DNA of 64,000 bases, taken from contig NZ_AZEE01000030.1 of the NCBI RefSeq assembly GCF_001434895.1, positions 224,526 to 288,525 of the forward strand, given 5' to 3'. This DNA comes from Secundilactobacillus odoratitofui DSM 19909 = JCM 15043. Lineage in GTDB: Bacteria; Bacillota; Bacilli; Lactobacillales; Lactobacillaceae. The position numbers were made by a program, and so were the translations under genes. The notes under the pieces were generated by a model. It was not told the origin of the DNA, did not search any database, and saw nothing but the letters and a program-made list of their open reading frames with translations. Of the stretch, positions 11,833-22,322 are shown piece by piece. Numbering within the stretch: the stretch's first letter is position 1; each line of letters begins with the position of its first letter.

Positions 11833-12507
11833 TTACATTGTCAAAATCACAACCAAGAAACCAACACTCAGAAACGGCAAGAATGCTAATTGATGCCGAT
11901 CCATGGCTAATTGGACAATGATTGCGAGACAACTGGCAATTAGAAGTACCCAGGTAACGTTCAATAAGCCTAAGACCATACCGAGACAGCAGAAGACATC
12001 AATGTCAGCTAAGCCAATGAAGCGGTTTTGTTTCGTGACGAATTGGTTAGCAAGCCATATGATTAAAAAGACCCAGAAGCTAACTTGGTGTGAACTCGAA
12101 ATCGCAGTTAAACAACAGACGATACCCAGTAGTCGTAATGTCCATGAAGCGACCTGCTGTATTTGCCAATCCCAAAGTGATAAATATAATAGTAAAAAAC
12201 CAATCACGATAAAACAAATATGGTGAAAGTCCGGTTTGAAATTAAGCATCAAACAACCGGCAAAAACTTCGGCCAATAAGACATGGTAGGGGATTGAATG
12301 CAAACAGGTTCTACATCGCCCGCGTAGTACGATGAAACTGATGATGGGGATTAACTCAAACCAAGCAAGTTGGCGGCTACATTGATCACAGTGAGATCGG
12401 GCGGGACGGAGAATTGAGCCACCAGTAATTTGTCTGGAGACAACTGCTGTTAAAAACGAGCCAACAGTCGTACCAAAAATGACACAATAGATTATCAAAA
12501 GTTGCAT
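11833..12507 (-). CDS. Prepilin peptidase (A24 family, ComC/PilD-like)
   Basis: A24 aspartyl peptidases cleave and N-methylate prepilin-like proteins, here most likely the ComG pseudopilins used for DNA uptake. The 224-residue protein is very hydrophobic, with about seven membrane segments. The N-terminal cytoplasmic loop has two Cys pairs (CDQC and CRTC), typical of the family. The two expected catalytic Asp are offered by LWDWQIQQ and by GLADIDVF, the latter in place of the canonical GxGD. It is monocistronic and convergent with rpoC; a similar gene sits at this place in related lactobacilli. The motif is somewhat degenerate. Confidence 0.8.
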   Translation of the reverse strand: MQLLIIYCVIFGTTVGSFLTAVVSRQITGGSILRPARSHCDQCSRQLAWFELIPIISFIVLRGRCRTCLHSIPYHVLLAEVFAGCLMLNFKPDFHHICFIVIGFLLLYLSLWDWQIQQVASWTLRLLGIVCCLTAISSSHQVSFWVFLIIWLANQFVTKQNRFIGLADIDVFCCLGMVLGLLNVTWVLLIASCLAIIVQLAMDRHQLAFLPFLSVGFLVVILTM

Positions 12508-12595
12508 CTCTCATTCACCTCAAAACTAACTACGCCAAGGAAGATGGCGATGTTTTTAGTATGACAGAAAGTAACGTTGAGATGCCAAACTTTCG

Positions 12596-12625
12596 TTGAC
12601 ATTGGCAACACAACCGTGGTATTCT
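12596..12625 (+). promoter_or_regulatory. Promoter of the rpsL-rpsG(-fusA) operon
   Basis: TTGACA at 12596-12601 and TATTCT at 12620-12625 are separated by 18 bp. About 155 nt of leader follow before rpsL. It contains a small TCTGC/GCAGA hairpin and may hold a ribosomal protein control site, but I could not assign one. Confidence 0.7.
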
Positions 12626-12785
12626 TTTAAAGGTGCTTTTTGTAGACCGGTTTCTGCTCCGCAGACATGCTGACGGAAAACATAGCACGAAAATTGATCC
12701 CGCAGCGGTTTTTCTTTTTGCTCAAAAATGAATCACCTGGATGTGTGGACTTAAAATAACTAGACTAAGGAAGGAGGACTCTTAG

Positions 12786-13199
12786 ATGCCTACAATTAAC
12801 CAATTGGTTCGTAAAGGTCGTAAATCTAGAAGTTCTAAATCAAATGCCCCAGCATTAAACTTCGGGTATAACAGTTACAAGAAGAAGCAAGTTAACAACC
12901 CAGCACCACAAAAGCGTGGTGTTGCAACCCGTGTTGGTACGATGACGCCAAAGAAGCCTAACTCTGCTTTGCGTAAGTACGCGCGTGTTCGTTTGTCAAA
13001 CTTGATTGAAGTGACCGCCTATATTCCAGGTATCGGTCATAACCTTCAAGAACATAGTGTTGTTTTAATTCGTGGGGGCCGTGTGAAGGATTTACCTGGT
13101 GTACGTTATCACGTTATCCGTGGTGCCCTTGATACTGCCGGTGTTGAAGACCGTCGTCAAAGCCGTTCTAAGTACGGTACCAAGAAGCCTAAAGAATAA
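12786..13199 (+). CDS. rpsL: 30S ribosomal protein S12
   Basis: S12 lies at the decoding centre of the 30S subunit. The 137-residue product has the conserved loops [11 protein letters not shown] and [13 protein letters not shown], whose lysines are the classical streptomycin-resistance positions; both are wild type. AAGGAGGA precedes the ATG. It is first gene of the str operon, followed by rpsG after 42 bp. Confidence 0.97.
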   Translation: MPTINQLVRKGRKSRSSKSNAPALNFGYNSYKKKQVNNPAPQKRGVATRVGTMTPKKPNSALRKYARVRLSNLIEVTAYIPGIGHNLQEHSVVLIRGGRVKDLPGVRYHVIRGALDTAGVEDRRQSRSKYGTKKPKE

Positions 13200-13241
13200 T
13201 AAAACTTAAACACTAAGTTCCAACAAGGAGGATACTAAGTA

Positions 13242-13712
13242 ATGCCAAGAAAAGGAAACGTCCAAAAACGTGAAGTCCTTCCTGATCCAATCTACAACTC
13301 AAAGATGGTTACTCGTTTGATTAACCGCTTGATGTTAGATGGTAAGCGAGGCACTGCATCACAAATTTTATATGGTGCATTTGATTTAATTAAGTCAGAA
13401 AGCGGCAACGATCCTGTTGAAGTATTTGACGAAGCAATGAAGAATGTTATGCCGGTCTTGGAAGTTAAGGCTCGTCGTGTTGGTGGTTCTAACTACCAAG
13501 TTCCGATCGAAGTTCGTCCAGAGCGTCGTTCAACATTAGGTCTTCGTTGGCTTGTTCAATACTCACGTTCACGTGGCGAACACACCATGACTGAACGTCT
13601 TGCACGCGAAATCATGGATGCTGCCAACAACACTGGTGCATCTGTTAAGAAGCGTGAAGATACGCACAAGATGGCCGATGCCAACCGTGCATTTGCTCAC
13701 TACCGCTGGTAA
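13242..13712 (+). CDS. rpsG: 30S ribosomal protein S7
   Basis: S7 nucleates assembly of the 30S head and contacts the E-site tRNA. The 156-residue product starts [15 protein letters not shown] and ends with the family-typical [17 protein letters not shown], the usual full length. In E. coli S7 is the autoregulator of this operon; whether that holds here is not visible. A terminator follows, so fusA may be only partly coupled. Confidence 0.97.
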   Translation: MPRKGNVQKREVLPDPIYNSKMVTRLINRLMLDGKRGTASQILYGAFDLIKSESGNDPVEVFDEAMKNVMPVLEVKARRVGGSNYQVPIEVRPERRSTLGLRWLVQYSRSRGEHTMTERLAREIMDAANNTGASVKKREDTHKMADANRAFAHYRW

Positions 13713-13771
13713 TTAGCAAAACAGTTCGCTGTCAGCACCATAAGTTACTAAATGTTGATAGTGGATTGTTG

Positions 13772-13811
13772 GGATGGCTATAATTAAGTCTTAATTTAGC
13801 CATCCTTTTTC
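13772..13811 (+). terminator. Terminator between rpsG and fusA
   Basis: The stem GGATGGCTA...TAGCCATCC has an inner AATTAAG/TTAATT pairing and ends in TTTTT. Since fusA has no obvious strong promoter in the remaining 42 bp, partial read-through is likely. Confidence 0.8.
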
Positions 13812-13853
13812 TATAAATAATGTCATCAAACTGAGAGGAGTTACAGATTTAAC

Positions 13854-15953
13854 ATGGCTAATACACGAGCTTTTCCACTAGAAAAGACCCGTAACATCGG
13901 GATCATGGCGCATATCGATGCTGGTAAGACAACTACCACTGAACGGATCTTGTATTACACTGGTAAGATCCACAAAATTGGTGAAACCCATGATGGTGCT
14001 TCACAAATGGACTGGATGGAACAAGAACAAGAACGTGGGATCACGATCACTTCAGCTGCTACCACTGCTGAATGGAAGGGTCACCGTATCAACATCATCG
14101 ATACCCCAGGACACGTGGACTTCACTGTCGAAGTTGAACGTTCACTCCGTGTGCTTGATGGTGCCATCGCTGTCTTGGATGCCCAAGCCGGTGTTGAACC
14201 ACAAACTGAAACGGTTTGGCGTCAAGCTTCAGATTACGACGTTCCCCGTATCGTGTTTGTTAACAAGATGGACAAATTGGGTGCTGATTTTGATTTCTCA
14301 GTTAGCTCAATCAAGGACCGTCTCCAAGCTAACGCTTTAGCTATCCAAATGCCTATTGGTGCCGAAGACGACTTCGAAGGAATCATCGACTTGATCGAAA
14401 TGAAAGCCGATATCTACGACGAAGACGAATTAGGTGCTGAATGGGATACGGTTGAAATTCCTGATGAATACAAGGAAGAAGCTCAAAAGCGTCGTGATCA
14501 AATGATCGAAGAATTGGCTGACGTTGATGACAGCATTATGGAAAAGTACCTTGAAGGTGAAGAAATTTCCATTCCTGAAATCAAAGCCGCAATCCGTAAA
14601 GCAACCTTGAACCTTGAATTATTCCCAGTTCTTGCTGGTTCTGCCTTCAAGAACAAGGGTGTTCAAATGTTAATGGATGCTACGGTTGACTTCTTACCAT
14701 CACCATTAGACGTCAAGCCTTACAAGGCTACTAACCCTGATACTGATGAAGAAGTTGAATTGAAGGCTAACGACGACGCGCCATTTGCCGCCTTAGCATT
14801 TAAGATCGCTACCGATCCATTCGTTGGTCGTTTAACGTTTATCCGGGTTTACCAAGGTACTTTGGAATCTGGTTCATACGTTTTGAACTCAACTAAGGAC
14901 AAGCGTGAACGTGTTGGTCGTTTACTCCAAATGCACTCAAATCACCGTCAAGAGATCCCAGAAGTGTTCTCAGGTGACATTGCAGCCGCTATTGGTTTAA
15001 AGAACACCACTACTGGTGATTCATTGACCGATGTTGATCACCCATTGCACTTGGAATCAATGGAATTCCCTGAACCAGTTATTCAGGTTGCCGTTGAACC
15101 TAAGACAAAGGCTGACCAAGACAAGATGAACAACGCCTTACAAAAGCTTTCTGAAGAAGATCCTACTTTCCGGGCCGAAACTAACCCTGAAACTGGTGAA
15201 ACTTTGATTGCTGGTATGGGTGAACTTCACTTGGATATCATCATTGATCGTATGAAGCGTGAATTCAAGGTTGAAGCCACTGTTGGTGCACCTCAAGTTT
15301 CATACCGTGAAGCCTTCACGAAGCAAACCTCTGCTCAAGGTAAGTTTGTTCGTCAATCAGGTGGTAAAGGTCAATATGGTGATGTTTGGATCGAATTTAC
15401 CCCTAATGAAGAGGGTAAAGGGTTCGAATTCGAAGACGCTATCGTTGGTGGGGTTGTTCCTCGTGAATACATCGCATCAGTTGAACAAGGTGTTAAGGAA
15501 TCAATGGAAAATGGTGTTCTTGCCGGCTACCCATTGATCGACTTAAAGGCCAAGTTATACGATGGTAGTTACCACGAAGTCGATTCTAGTGAAGCCGCCT
15601 TTAAGGTTGCCGCTTCAATCGCTTTACGTAACGCTTCAAAGACCGCTGCACCAGTTATCTTGGAACCAATCATGAAGGTCGACATCCTTGTACCAGAAGA
15701 GTACATGGGCGATATCATGGGCCAAGTTACTGCCCGTCGTGGTCGTGTTGATGGTATGGAAGCACGTGGTAACGCACAAATGATTCACTCATTCGTGCCA
15801 TTGGCCGAAATGTTCGGTTATGCAACCACACTTCGTTCAGCATCACAAGGTCGTGGTACTTTCACCATGACTTTCGATCACTACGAAGCTGTTCCTAAGT
15901 CAATTCAAGAAGAAATCATCAAGAAGAACGGCGGCAACCCTGCTGCTGAATAA
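13854..15953 (+). CDS. fusA: Elongation factor G
   Basis: EF-G is the GTPase that drives translocation on the ribosome. The 699-residue product has the G1 motif [15 protein letters not shown], the G3 motif DTPGHVDFT and the G4 motif NKMDK in domain I, then domains II-V of normal length. The GAGAGG ribosome binding site lies about 13 nt before the ATG. It is third gene of the str operon and ends at its own hairpin. The tuf gene is not adjacent. Confidence 0.97.
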   Translation: MANTRAFPLEKTRNIGIMAHIDAGKTTTTERILYYTGKIHKIGETHDGASQMDWMEQEQERGITITSAATTAEWKGHRINIIDTPGHVDFTVEVERSLRVLDGAIAVLDAQAGVEPQTETVWRQASDYDVPRIVFVNKMDKLGADFDFSVSSIKDRLQANALAIQMPIGAEDDFEGIIDLIEMKADIYDEDELGAEWDTVEIPDEYKEEAQKRRDQMIEELADVDDSIMEKYLEGEEISIPEIKAAIRKATLNLELFPVLAGSAFKNKGVQMLMDATVDFLPSPLDVKPYKATNPDTDEEVELKANDDAPFAALAFKIATDPFVGRLTFIRVYQGTLESGSYVLNSTKDKRERVGRLLQMHSNHRQEIPEVFSGDIAAAIGLKNTTTGDSLTDVDHPLHLESMEFPEPVIQVAVEPKTKADQDKMNNALQKLSEEDPTFRAETNPETGETLIAGMGELHLDIIIDRMKREFKVEATVGAPQVSYREAFTKQTSAQGKFVRQSGGKGQYGDVWIEFTPNEEGKGFEFEDAIVGGVVPREYIASVEQGVKESMENGVLAGYPLIDLKAKLYDGSYHEVDSSEAAFKVAASIALRNASKTAAPVILEPIMKVDILVPEEYMGDIMGQVTARRGRVDGMEARGNAQMIHSFVPLAEMFGYATTLRSASQGRGTFTMTFDHYEAVPKSIQEEIIKKNGGNPAAE

Positions 15954-15968
15954 GCGCGATGAATTTCT

Positions 15969-16002
15969 AAAAAGTCGTTACCTTCGGGTGGCGGCTTTTT
16001 TT
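15969..16002 (+). terminator. Terminator of fusA
   Basis: AAGTCGTTACC-TTCG-GGTGGCGGCTT is a very stable tetraloop hairpin followed by a T run. Confidence 0.88.
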
Positions 16003-16029
16003 ATTGTTTAAATTGGCAGGTAGACGAAC

Positions 16030-16175
16030 CGTTTCTTCTATAATATAGAAACCAATTTGAATACAAGAAATAACGAGCTTGCTTATCGTTACCTGAAACA
16101 TCCGGGTCGTTAGAGCGGACTTGGAAACCATCAAAAATAATTTGATGGCAGAATGGATAAATCATAGCGATTGTT
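16030..16175 (+). other. Structured intergenic stretch with three hairpins, possible small RNA
   Basis: A TATAAT at about 16037 is followed by three consecutive potential hairpins: TAACGA/TCGTTA, TCCG/CGGA and the perfect 8-bp CCATCAAA/TTTGATGG at about 16127-16147. No ORF covers the stretch and no T run ends it. It may be a small RNA or part of a long S10-operon leader. Confidence 0.3.
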
Positions 16176-16280
16176 GCACTAATTTGAGTAAAAAAATAAA
16201 TTTTGGGAGAAATACAGGTTAAAAACCAGTTCGTCGCAGAATTAAATTAACAGGAATTCAAAGAAAGTTAGCAATAAACC

Positions 16281-16309
16281 TTGTCAAACCGCCAGTTGTT
16301 GTGTATTAT
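16281..16309 (+). promoter_or_regulatory. Promoter of the S10-spc-alpha superoperon
   Basis: TTGTCA at 16281-16286 and TATTAT at 16304-16309 have an exact 17-bp spacer. It drives the leader at 16315 and rpsJ. Confidence 0.75.
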
Positions 16310-16314
16310 AGATA

Positions 16315-16470
16315 GGTGCTGTATTTCAGGGGCTAACCCCGGTGTGGAATCAGCATAGCAAAGCGATGATGTGAAAGGTTGCGGCACGCCCGGCCGCTTT
16401 GCCACGGGGCGTGACGGTAATTTTCACGGAGTTAGTCTTATTTTGAAAATAGACGTAAGGAGGGAATCCA
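16315..16470 (+). ncRNA. Structured 5' leader of rpsJ, candidate ribosomal-protein control RNA
   Basis: The roughly 155-nt leader folds into two clear elements. The first is a TGCTG...CAGCA helix enclosing the hairpin GGGG-CTAA-CCCC. The second has the GC-rich arms CACGCCC at 16385-16391 and GGGCGTG at 16407-16413. No T run follows the second, so control, if any, would be at translation or through an alternative fold. Ribosomal leaders before rpsJ are known in several bacteria; which protein would bind here is unknown. Confidence 0.5.
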
Positions 16471-16779
16471 ATGGCAAAACAAAAAATTCGTATCCGTTTG
16501 AAGGCTTACGAACACCGCATTCTTGACCAATCTGCAGAAAAGATTGTTGAAACTGCAAAGCGTACAGGTGCAGAAATTTCTGGTCCTATTCCGTTACCAA
16601 CGGAACGTACGATTTACACGGTGCTTCGTTCACCACATAAGTTCAAGAAGTCTCGTGAACAATTCGAGATGCGGACTCACAAACGGTTGATCGATATTGT
16701 TAACCCAACGCCAAAGACAGTTGACTCATTAATGAAGTTAGACTTGCCTTCAGGTGTGGATATCGAAATCAAACTATAA
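16471..16779 (+). CDS. rpsJ: 30S ribosomal protein S10
   Basis: S10 is a 30S head protein, also NusE in transcription antitermination. The 102-residue product has the family segments [18 protein letters not shown] and [19 protein letters not shown]. It is first gene of the superoperon, preceded by AAGGAGGGA. Confidence 0.97.
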   Translation: MAKQKIRIRLKAYEHRILDQSAEKIVETAKRTGAEISGPIPLPTERTIYTVLRSPHKFKKSREQFEMRTHKRLIDIVNPTPKTVDSLMKLDLPSGVDIEIKL

Positions 16780-16823
16780 TTTAGCTTCAAGACAAAAAAT
16801 TACATTATATCGGAGGTGTACTC

Positions 16824-17459
16824 ATGACCACAAAAGGAATCTTAGGAAAAAAAGTAGGGATGACGCAAGTCTTCACTGAAAATGGCGAATTAATTCCAGT
16901 TACTGTTGTTGAAACAACGCCTAACGTTGTTTTACAAGTTAAGACTGTTGAAAATGATGGTTACAACGCCATTCAATTAGGTTACGCTGACAAGCGCGAA
17001 GTATTGAGCAACAAACCCGAAAAAGGTCATGTAGCAAAAGCAAACACGGCCCCTAAGCGCTTCATTCATGAAATCAGAGATGTTGAGCTAGGGGACTATA
17101 AGGTAGCAGATGAAGTCAAGGCAGACATCTTTGAAGCCGGTGAGTACGTAGACGTCACTGGTACAACAAAGGGTCATGGTTACCAAGGTAACATCCACAA
17201 AGACGGTCAAAGTCGTGGACCAGAAACTCACGGTTCTCGTTACCACCGTCGTCCAGGTTCATTAGGTGCCGTTATCAACCGTGTTTTCAAGGGCAAGTTA
17301 TTACCAGGTCGTATGGGTAACAACACTCGGACTATTCAAAACTTGAAGGTTGTCCGTGCCGATGTTGAAAACAACGTATTGTTGATCAGCGGGAACGTTC
17401 CTGGTGCAAACAAATCATTCGTTGAAATTAAGAGTGCCGTTCGCGCACCTAAGAAATAA
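16824..17459 (+). CDS. rplC: 50S ribosomal protein L3
   Basis: L3 starts 50S assembly and its long loop reaches toward the peptidyl transferase centre. The 211-residue product begins [16 protein letters not shown], and the loop region [19 protein letters not shown] is conserved. GGAGGTG precedes the ATG. Confidence 0.97.
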   Translation: MTTKGILGKKVGMTQVFTENGELIPVTVVETTPNVVLQVKTVENDGYNAIQLGYADKREVLSNKPEKGHVAKANTAPKRFIHEIRDVELGDYKVADEVKADIFEAGEYVDVTGTTKGHGYQGNIHKDGQSRGPETHGSRYHRRPGSLGAVINRVFKGKLLPGRMGNNTRTIQNLKVVRADVENNVLLISGNVPGANKSFVEIKSAVRAPKK

Positions 17460-17476
17460 GAAAGGAGGAAACGTAA

Positions 17477-18100
17477 ATGACTAGTGTTACTTTATTTAAG
17501 CAAGACGGTAGCCAAAACGGTGACGTTACATTGAACGAAGCCATCTTTGGCATCGAACCTAACGAAAACGTTGTGTTTGATACTGTTTTGATGCAACGCG
17601 CTTCACTTCGCCAAGGAACTCATGCGGTTAAGAACCGTAGTGCAGTTCGTGGTGGTGGTAAGAAGCCATGGCGTCAAAAGGGTACTGGCCGTGCCCGTGT
17701 CGGTTCTACTCGTTCACCAATTTGGGTTGGTGGTGGTACCGTATTCGGCCCAACACCTCGTTCATACGCTTATCACCTTCCTAAGAAGGTTACGCGTTTG
17801 GCATTGAAGTCAGTCCTTTCACAAAAGGTTGCTGATGGTGCCTTAGTTGTTGTTGATGCATTTAACTTTGATCAACCAAAGACCAAGGAATTTGCACAAT
17901 CATTAACTAGTTTGAACGTTTCAACTAAGACTTTAGTGGTTCTTGAGGAAGATAACAAGAACGCAGAATTGGCAGCTCGTAACCTTGCTAATGTTAAGGT
18001 AATCGATGCCAAGGGGATTAACGTATTGGATGTCATCAACAGTGACAAACTTGTGTTAACTCAAACTGCTCTTTCTCAGATCGAGGAGGTGCTCGCATAA
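17477..18100 (+). CDS. rplD: 50S ribosomal protein L4
   Basis: L4 is a 50S protein whose loop lines the exit tunnel. The 207-residue product has the typical basic loop [19 protein letters not shown]. In E. coli L4 represses its own operon; here that would act on the 16315 leader, which is unproven. The stop TAA shares its last base with the rplW ATG. Confidence 0.97.
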   Translation: MTSVTLFKQDGSQNGDVTLNEAIFGIEPNENVVFDTVLMQRASLRQGTHAVKNRSAVRGGGKKPWRQKGTGRARVGSTRSPIWVGGGTVFGPTPRSYAYHLPKKVTRLALKSVLSQKVADGALVVVDAFNFDQPKTKEFAQSLTSLNVSTKTLVVLEEDNKNAELAARNLANVKVIDAKGINVLDVINSDKLVLTQTALSQIEEVLA

Positions 18101-18387
18101 TGGAAGCACGCGATATTATTTTACGCCCAGTCATTACAGAAGCATCTACTGCTTTACTTGATGACAAGCGTTACACATTCGACGTGGACGTACGTGCCAC
18201 GAAGACACAAGTTAAAAAAGCAATCGAAGAAATCTTCGACGTTAAGGTTGTTAAAGTTAACATCATGAACGTCAAGGGTAAGCTTAAGCGTCAAGGTCGT
18301 TACGAAGGCTACACTAAGAAGCGTCGTAAGGCTATTGTGACCCTTTCAGCTGACTCAGAAGAAATTAAGTTATTCGGCGAAGAATAA
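18100..18387 (+). CDS. rplW: 50S ribosomal protein L23
   Basis: L23 sits at the tunnel exit and docks trigger factor and SRP. It is 95 residues, with the segments [10 protein letters not shown] and [13 protein letters not shown]. It overlaps rplD by one base (TAATG), which suggests translational coupling. The ribosome binding site GAGGAGG is inside rplD. Confidence 0.97.
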   Translation: MEARDIILRPVITEASTALLDDKRYTFDVDVRATKTQVKKAIEEIFDVKVVKVNIMNVKGKLKRQGRYEGYTKKRRKAIVTLSADSEEIKLFGEE

Positions 18388-18415
18388 CAATCTATTAATA
18401 TAGGAGGGAATCAAC

Positions 18416-19252
18416 GTGGCGATTAAAGTATACAAACCAACCAGTAATGGTCGGCGTAATATGACTAGCCTTGACTATAGCCAAGTAATTACTAAGTCAA
18501 AGCCAGAAAAGTCATTACTAGAATCAAAGAGTCACACTGCTGGTCGTAACAACTACGGTCACAAGACTGTTCGTCATCGTGGCGGCGGTAACAAGACGCA
18601 ATACCGGATTATCGACTTCAAGCGTACAAAAGACAACGTCTCAGCTACGGTTAAAGCAATCGAATATGATCCAAACCGGACTGCCAACATCGCATTGTTA
18701 GTTTACACTGACGGTGTTAAGGCATACATCTTGGCACCTAAGGGCTTAAAGGTTGGCGACAAAGTTCAATCTGGTCCAGATGCTGATATCAAGGTTGGTA
18801 ATGCATTACCATTACAAAACATTCCTGTTGGTACCACTATTCACAACATCGAATTGAAGCCTGGTAAGGGTGGTCAATTAGTTCGTTCAGCTGGTGCCGG
18901 TGCGCAATTGCTTGGTAAAGAAGGCAAGTACGCAATGGTTCGTTTAACTTCTGGTGAAGTTCGTATGGTTCTTGCCGTTAACCGTGCCACTATCGGTACT
19001 GTTGGTAACGAAGAACACGAATTGATCAACGTTGGTAAAGCTGGTCGTAACCGTTGGGTTGGCAAGCGTCCACAATCACGTGGTTCCGTAATGAACCCTA
19101 ACGATCACCCTCATGGTGGTGGTGAAGGTAAAGCACCTATCGGTCGTCCATCACCATTATCACCATGGGGTAAGAAGACTGCTGGTAAGAAGACTCGTTC
19201 TACCAAAGCACGTTCAAACAAGTTTATTGTTCGTCGTAAAGGCAAGAAGTAA
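18416..19252 (+). CDS. rplB: 50S ribosomal protein L2
   Basis: L2 is a core 50S protein needed for subunit joining and peptidyl transfer. The 278-residue product has the conserved C-terminal segment [19 protein letters not shown], which includes the functionally important His. GTG start after AGGAGGGA. Confidence 0.97.
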   Translation: MAIKVYKPTSNGRRNMTSLDYSQVITKSKPEKSLLESKSHTAGRNNYGHKTVRHRGGGNKTQYRIIDFKRTKDNVSATVKAIEYDPNRTANIALLVYTDGVKAYILAPKGLKVGDKVQSGPDADIKVGNALPLQNIPVGTTIHNIELKPGKGGQLVRSAGAGAQLLGKEGKYAMVRLTSGEVRMVLAVNRATIGTVGNEEHELINVGKAGRNRWVGKRPQSRGSVMNPNDHPHGGGEGKAPIGRPSPLSPWGKKTAGKKTRSTKARSNKFIVRRKGKK

Positions 19253-19297
19253 TAAACTTACTGCATAAGTAATCTCACTCGTAAGGAGGGTAATCTA

Positions 19298-19576
19298 ATG
19301 GGTCGTAGTTTAAAAAAGGGACCATTCGCTGATGAACATCTTTTGAAGAAGATCGATGCACAAAAAGATCAAGATAAAAAGACTGTCATCAAGACATGGT
19401 CACGTCGTTCAACGATTTTCCCTAGCTTCATTGGCTACACAATTGCTGTGTACGATGGTCGTAAGAACGTTCCAGTATTCATTCAAGAAGATATGGTTGG
19501 TCACAAGTTAGGTGAATTTGTCCCAACTCGTACTTTCCGTGGCCATTCTGGCGACGATAAGAAGACAGGTAAATAA
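19298..19576 (+). CDS. rpsS: 30S ribosomal protein S19
   Basis: S19 is a 30S head protein near the A-site finger. It is 92 residues, begins [18 protein letters not shown] and ends with [19 protein letters not shown], fully typical. Confidence 0.97.
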   Translation: MGRSLKKGPFADEHLLKKIDAQKDQDKKTVIKTWSRRSTIFPSFIGYTIAVYDGRKNVPVFIQEDMVGHKLGEFVPTRTFRGHSGDDKKTGK

Positions 19577-19592
19577 TAAGGAGGATTAGCTA

Positions 19593-19940
19593 ATGGCTGA
19601 ACAAGTTACATCAGCAAAGGCAACTGCGAAAACAGTTCGTGTTGCCGCACGTAAGGTCCGCCTTGTCGTTGATCTTATCAGAGGCAAAAGCGTGGCTGAA
19701 GCGATTGCAATTTTGAAGTTCACCCCTCGTGGTGCTTCACCAATCGTTGAAAAAGTGTTAATGTCAGCAGTTGCAAATGCTGAAAACAATTTCGACTTAG
19801 ACCGCTCTGATTTGGTTGTCAGCGAAGTCTTTGTTAACGAAGGACCAACGCTTAAGCGGTTCCGTCCTCGTGCCAAAGGTTCTGCTTCACCAATCAACAA
19901 GCGTACAAGTCACATCACAGTAGTCGTATCTGAAAAATAG
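19593..19940 (+). CDS. rplV: 50S ribosomal protein L22
   Basis: L22 has a beta-hairpin that lines the exit tunnel near the macrolide site. The 115-residue product keeps the hairpin region [19 protein letters not shown] without the duplications or deletions seen in macrolide-resistant mutants. Confidence 0.97.
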   Translation: MAEQVTSAKATAKTVRVAARKVRLVVDLIRGKSVAEAIAILKFTPRGASPIVEKVLMSAVANAENNFDLDRSDLVVSEVFVNEGPTLKRFRPRAKGSASPINKRTSHITVVVSEK

Positions 19941-19952
19941 GAGGGATAACGC

Positions 19953-20621
19953 GTGGGTCAAAAGATTAATCCAACCGGATTACGTGTCGGTATTATTCGC
20001 GACTGGGAAGCAAAGTGGTATGCTGAAAAAGAATTTGCTGCTTACCTTGGCGAAGACCTTAAAATCCGCAAATACATCGAAAAGCGCCTTGCAGATGCCT
20101 CAGTATCAACGGTAGAAATTGAACGTGCCGCTAACCGCGTCAACATTTCAATTCACACTGCTAAGCCTGGTATGGTCATTGGTAAAGGTGGGTCAGAAGT
20201 TGAAAATCTCCGTAAGGAATTAAACAACTTGACTGGCAAACGTGTACACATCAACATCATCGAAATCAAGAAGCCTGATTTGGATGCTAAATTAGTTGGT
20301 GAAAACATCGCACGTCAACTTGAAGGCCGTGTTGCTTTCCGTCGTGCAATGCGTGGGGCAATGCAACGTACTATGCGTTCTGGCGCCAAGGGTATCAAAA
20401 CCCAAGTTGCTGGCCGTTTGAACGGTGCAGATATGTCTCGTGTTGAAGCTTACTCAGATGGCACTGTTCCTTTGCACACATTACGTGCAGACATCGACTA
20501 TGCTTGGGTTGAAGCACACACAACTTACGGTTCATTAGGCGTTAAGACTTGGATCTATCGTGGCGAAGTATTGCCAGACAAGCCAAACGCTAACAAAAAC
20601 AACGAACAAGGAGGGAAATAG
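19953..20621 (+). CDS. rpsC: 30S ribosomal protein S3
   Basis: S3 is at the mRNA entry site and has helicase activity with S4. The 222-residue product contains a KH domain with the GMVIGKGG motif. GTG start after GGAGGGA. A short Asn/Lys-rich tail overlaps the ribosome binding site of rplP. Confidence 0.97.
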   Translation: MGQKINPTGLRVGIIRDWEAKWYAEKEFAAYLGEDLKIRKYIEKRLADASVSTVEIERAANRVNISIHTAKPGMVIGKGGSEVENLRKELNNLTGKRVHINIIEIKKPDLDAKLVGENIARQLEGRVAFRRAMRGAMQRTMRSGAKGIKTQVAGRLNGADMSRVEAYSDGTVPLHTLRADIDYAWVEAHTTYGSLGVKTWIYRGEVLPDKPNANKNNEQGGK

Positions 20622-20622
20622 C

Positions 20623-21057
20623 ATGCTAGTACCAAAGCGAGTAAAGCACCGTCGTGAGCACCGTGGTAAGTTACGTGGCGCAGCTAAAGGCGGCAAGTCA
20701 GTTGCTTTTGGTGATTACGGTTTGCAAGCATTAGATTCAAGCTGGATTTCAAACCGTCAAATCGAAGCAGCTCGTATCGCCATGACACGTTACATGAAGC
20801 GTGGCGGTAAAGTTTGGATCAAGATTTTCCCTCACAAATCCTACACTGAAAAAGGTGTCGGTGTTCGTATGGGTAATGGTAAAGGTGCACCAGCAGGTTG
20901 GGTAGCACCCGTTAAACGTGAAAAGGTTATGTTCGAAGTCGGTGGCGTTTCAGAAGAAGTTGCACGTGAAGCATTGCGTTTAGCTGCTATGAAGTTGCCA
21001 GTTCGCACTAAGATCATCCCTCGCGAGGAAGTAGGTGGCGAATCAAATGAAGGCTAA
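20623..21057 (+). CDS. rplP: 50S ribosomal protein L16
   Basis: L16 helps position A-site tRNA. The start chosen is ATG at 20623, just after the rpsC stop and behind AAGGAGGGA, giving 144 residues that begin [15 protein letters not shown] as usual. An in-frame upstream ATG at 20560 lies within rpsC and is not credible. Confidence 0.97.
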   Translation: MLVPKRVKHRREHRGKLRGAAKGGKSVAFGDYGLQALDSSWISNRQIEAARIAMTRYMKRGGKVWIKIFPHKSYTEKGVGVRMGNGKGAPAGWVAPVKREKVMFEVGGVSEEVAREALRLAAMKLPVRTKIIPREEVGGESNEG

Positions 21058-21241
21058 AGATATTAAAGAATTAACCACTGCTGAAATGCTTGAAAAAGAA
21101 AAAGGCTACAAAGACGAATTATTCAACCTTCGTTTCCAATTGGCTACTGGTCAACTTGAAAACACTGCTCGTTTGAAGCAGGTTCGTAAGAATATTGCAC
21201 GGATCAAAACTGTGCTTCGTCAACAAGAGTTAAGCAAGTAG
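21047..21241 (+). CDS. rpmC: 50S ribosomal protein L29
   Basis: L29 lies beside L23 at the tunnel exit. ATG at 21047 gives the usual 64-residue protein starting [13 protein letters not shown]. It overlaps the end of rplP by 11 bp, consistent with translational coupling; an upstream GTG at 21035 is unlikely. Confidence 0.96.
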   Translation: MKAKDIKELTTAEMLEKEKGYKDELFNLRFQLATGQLENTARLKQVRKNIARIKTVLRQQELSK

Positions 21242-21265
21242 AATACGATAAAGGAGGAATAATTA

Positions 21266-21532
21266 ATGGCTGAAGAACGTAATGCTCGTAAGACGTACCG
21301 TGGTCGTGTCGTTTCTGATAAGATGGAAAAGACTATCACAGTTGCCGTCGAAACTTACAAGAATCATCCAGTATATGGTAAGCGGATCAAGTACACTAAA
21401 AAGTACAAAGCCCGTGACGAAAACAATGAAGCCAAGACTGGTGACATCGTTGAAATCATGGAAACTCGTCCATTATCAAAAACTGTTCGTTTCCGACTTC
21501 TTGAAGTTGTTGAAAAGGCAGTTATCATCTAG
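21266..21532 (+). CDS. rpsQ: 30S ribosomal protein S17
   Basis: S17 is a primary 16S rRNA binder with an OB fold. The 88-residue product has [18 protein letters not shown] and ends with a typical VVEKAVII tail. AAGGAGGAA precedes the ATG. Confidence 0.97.
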   Translation: MAEERNARKTYRGRVVSDKMEKTITVAVETYKNHPVYGKRIKYTKKYKARDENNEAKTGDIVEIMETRPLSKTVRFRLLEVVEKAVII

Positions 21533-21585
21533 TTTCGACAATTATCGTATTCTGTTTTACTTAGATTGAAAGGAGGACACTAACG

Positions 21586-21954
21586 GTGATCCAACAAGAA
21601 TCTCGCTTAAAAGTCGCTGATAACTCTGGTGCCCGGGAAATTTTAACTATTAAAGTTCTGGGTGGTTCAAAGCGTCGTTATGCTAGCATTGGTGACGTCA
21701 TTGTTGCTACGGTTAAACAAGCAACACCAGGTGGCGTTGTCAAAAAGGGTGACGTCGTCAAAGCAGTTATCGTTCGTACTACTTCTCGTGTACGTCGTGC
21801 CGATGGCTCATACATCAAGTTTGATGAAAATGCTGCGGTATTAATCCGTGATGACAAGAGTCCACAAGGCACTCGTATTTTCGGACCAGTTGCGCGTGAA
21901 CTACGTGACAATGATTATATGAAGATTGTTTCTCTTGCGCCAGAAGTGCTTTAA
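21586..21954 (+). CDS. rplN: 50S ribosomal protein L14
   Basis: L14 is at the subunit interface and is the docking site of RsfS. The 122-residue product starts [18 protein letters not shown], with a GTG start after AAAGGAGGA. The conventional spc part of the cluster begins here, with no terminator before it. Confidence 0.97.
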   Translation: MIQQESRLKVADNSGAREILTIKVLGGSKRRYASIGDVIVATVKQATPGGVVKKGDVVKAVIVRTTSRVRRADGSYIKFDENAAVLIRDDKSPQGTRIFGPVARELRDNDYMKIVSLAPEVL

Positions 21955-21984
21955 TCGTTCGAAAATAAGGAGGTGCCAAACAGG

Positions 21985-22296
21985 ATGTTCATTAAAACTG
22001 GTGATAAAGTTCGCGTGATCAGTGGTAAGGATAAGGGTAAAGAAGGAACTGTTAAAAAGACTCTTTCCGATAAAAACCGCGTCATCGTCGAAGGAATCAA
22101 CATGATCAAGAAGCATCAAAAAGCTTCTCAAGCCAATCCTCAAGGTGGCATCATTGATACTGAAGCACCAATTCATGTATCAAACGTGATGTTACTTGAT
22201 CCTTCTAACAACGAACCAACCCGTGTTGGTTTCCGCGTTGAAGATGGCAAGAAGGTTCGTTTCGCTAAAAAGAGCGGCGAAACCATCGACAAGTAA
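21985..22296 (+). CDS. rplX: 50S ribosomal protein L24
   Basis: L24 is an early 50S assembly protein with a KOW motif ([14 protein letters not shown]). ATG at 21985 gives 103 residues; the in-frame GTG at 21973 is part of the AAGGAGGTG ribosome binding site and is rejected. Confidence 0.96.
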   Translation: MFIKTGDKVRVISGKDKGKEGTVKKTLSDKNRVIVEGINMIKKHQKASQANPQGGIIDTEAPIHVSNVMLLDPSNNEPTRVGFRVEDGKKVRFAKKSGETIDK

Positions 22297-22322
22297 TCAA
22301 AGAAAGGAGGACAAATTAACTA

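Noticed and set aside
12786-13199. Possible streptomycin-resistance change in rpsL
   Set aside because: Both classical lysines (PKKPNS and RVKDLPG) are present.
16090-16125. T-box-like AGAGCGG string in the fusA-rpsJ gap
   Set aside because: No specifier stem, no T-box bulge sequence TGGNACC and no antiterminator; the downstream gene is not an aminoacyl-tRNA synthetase or amino acid gene.
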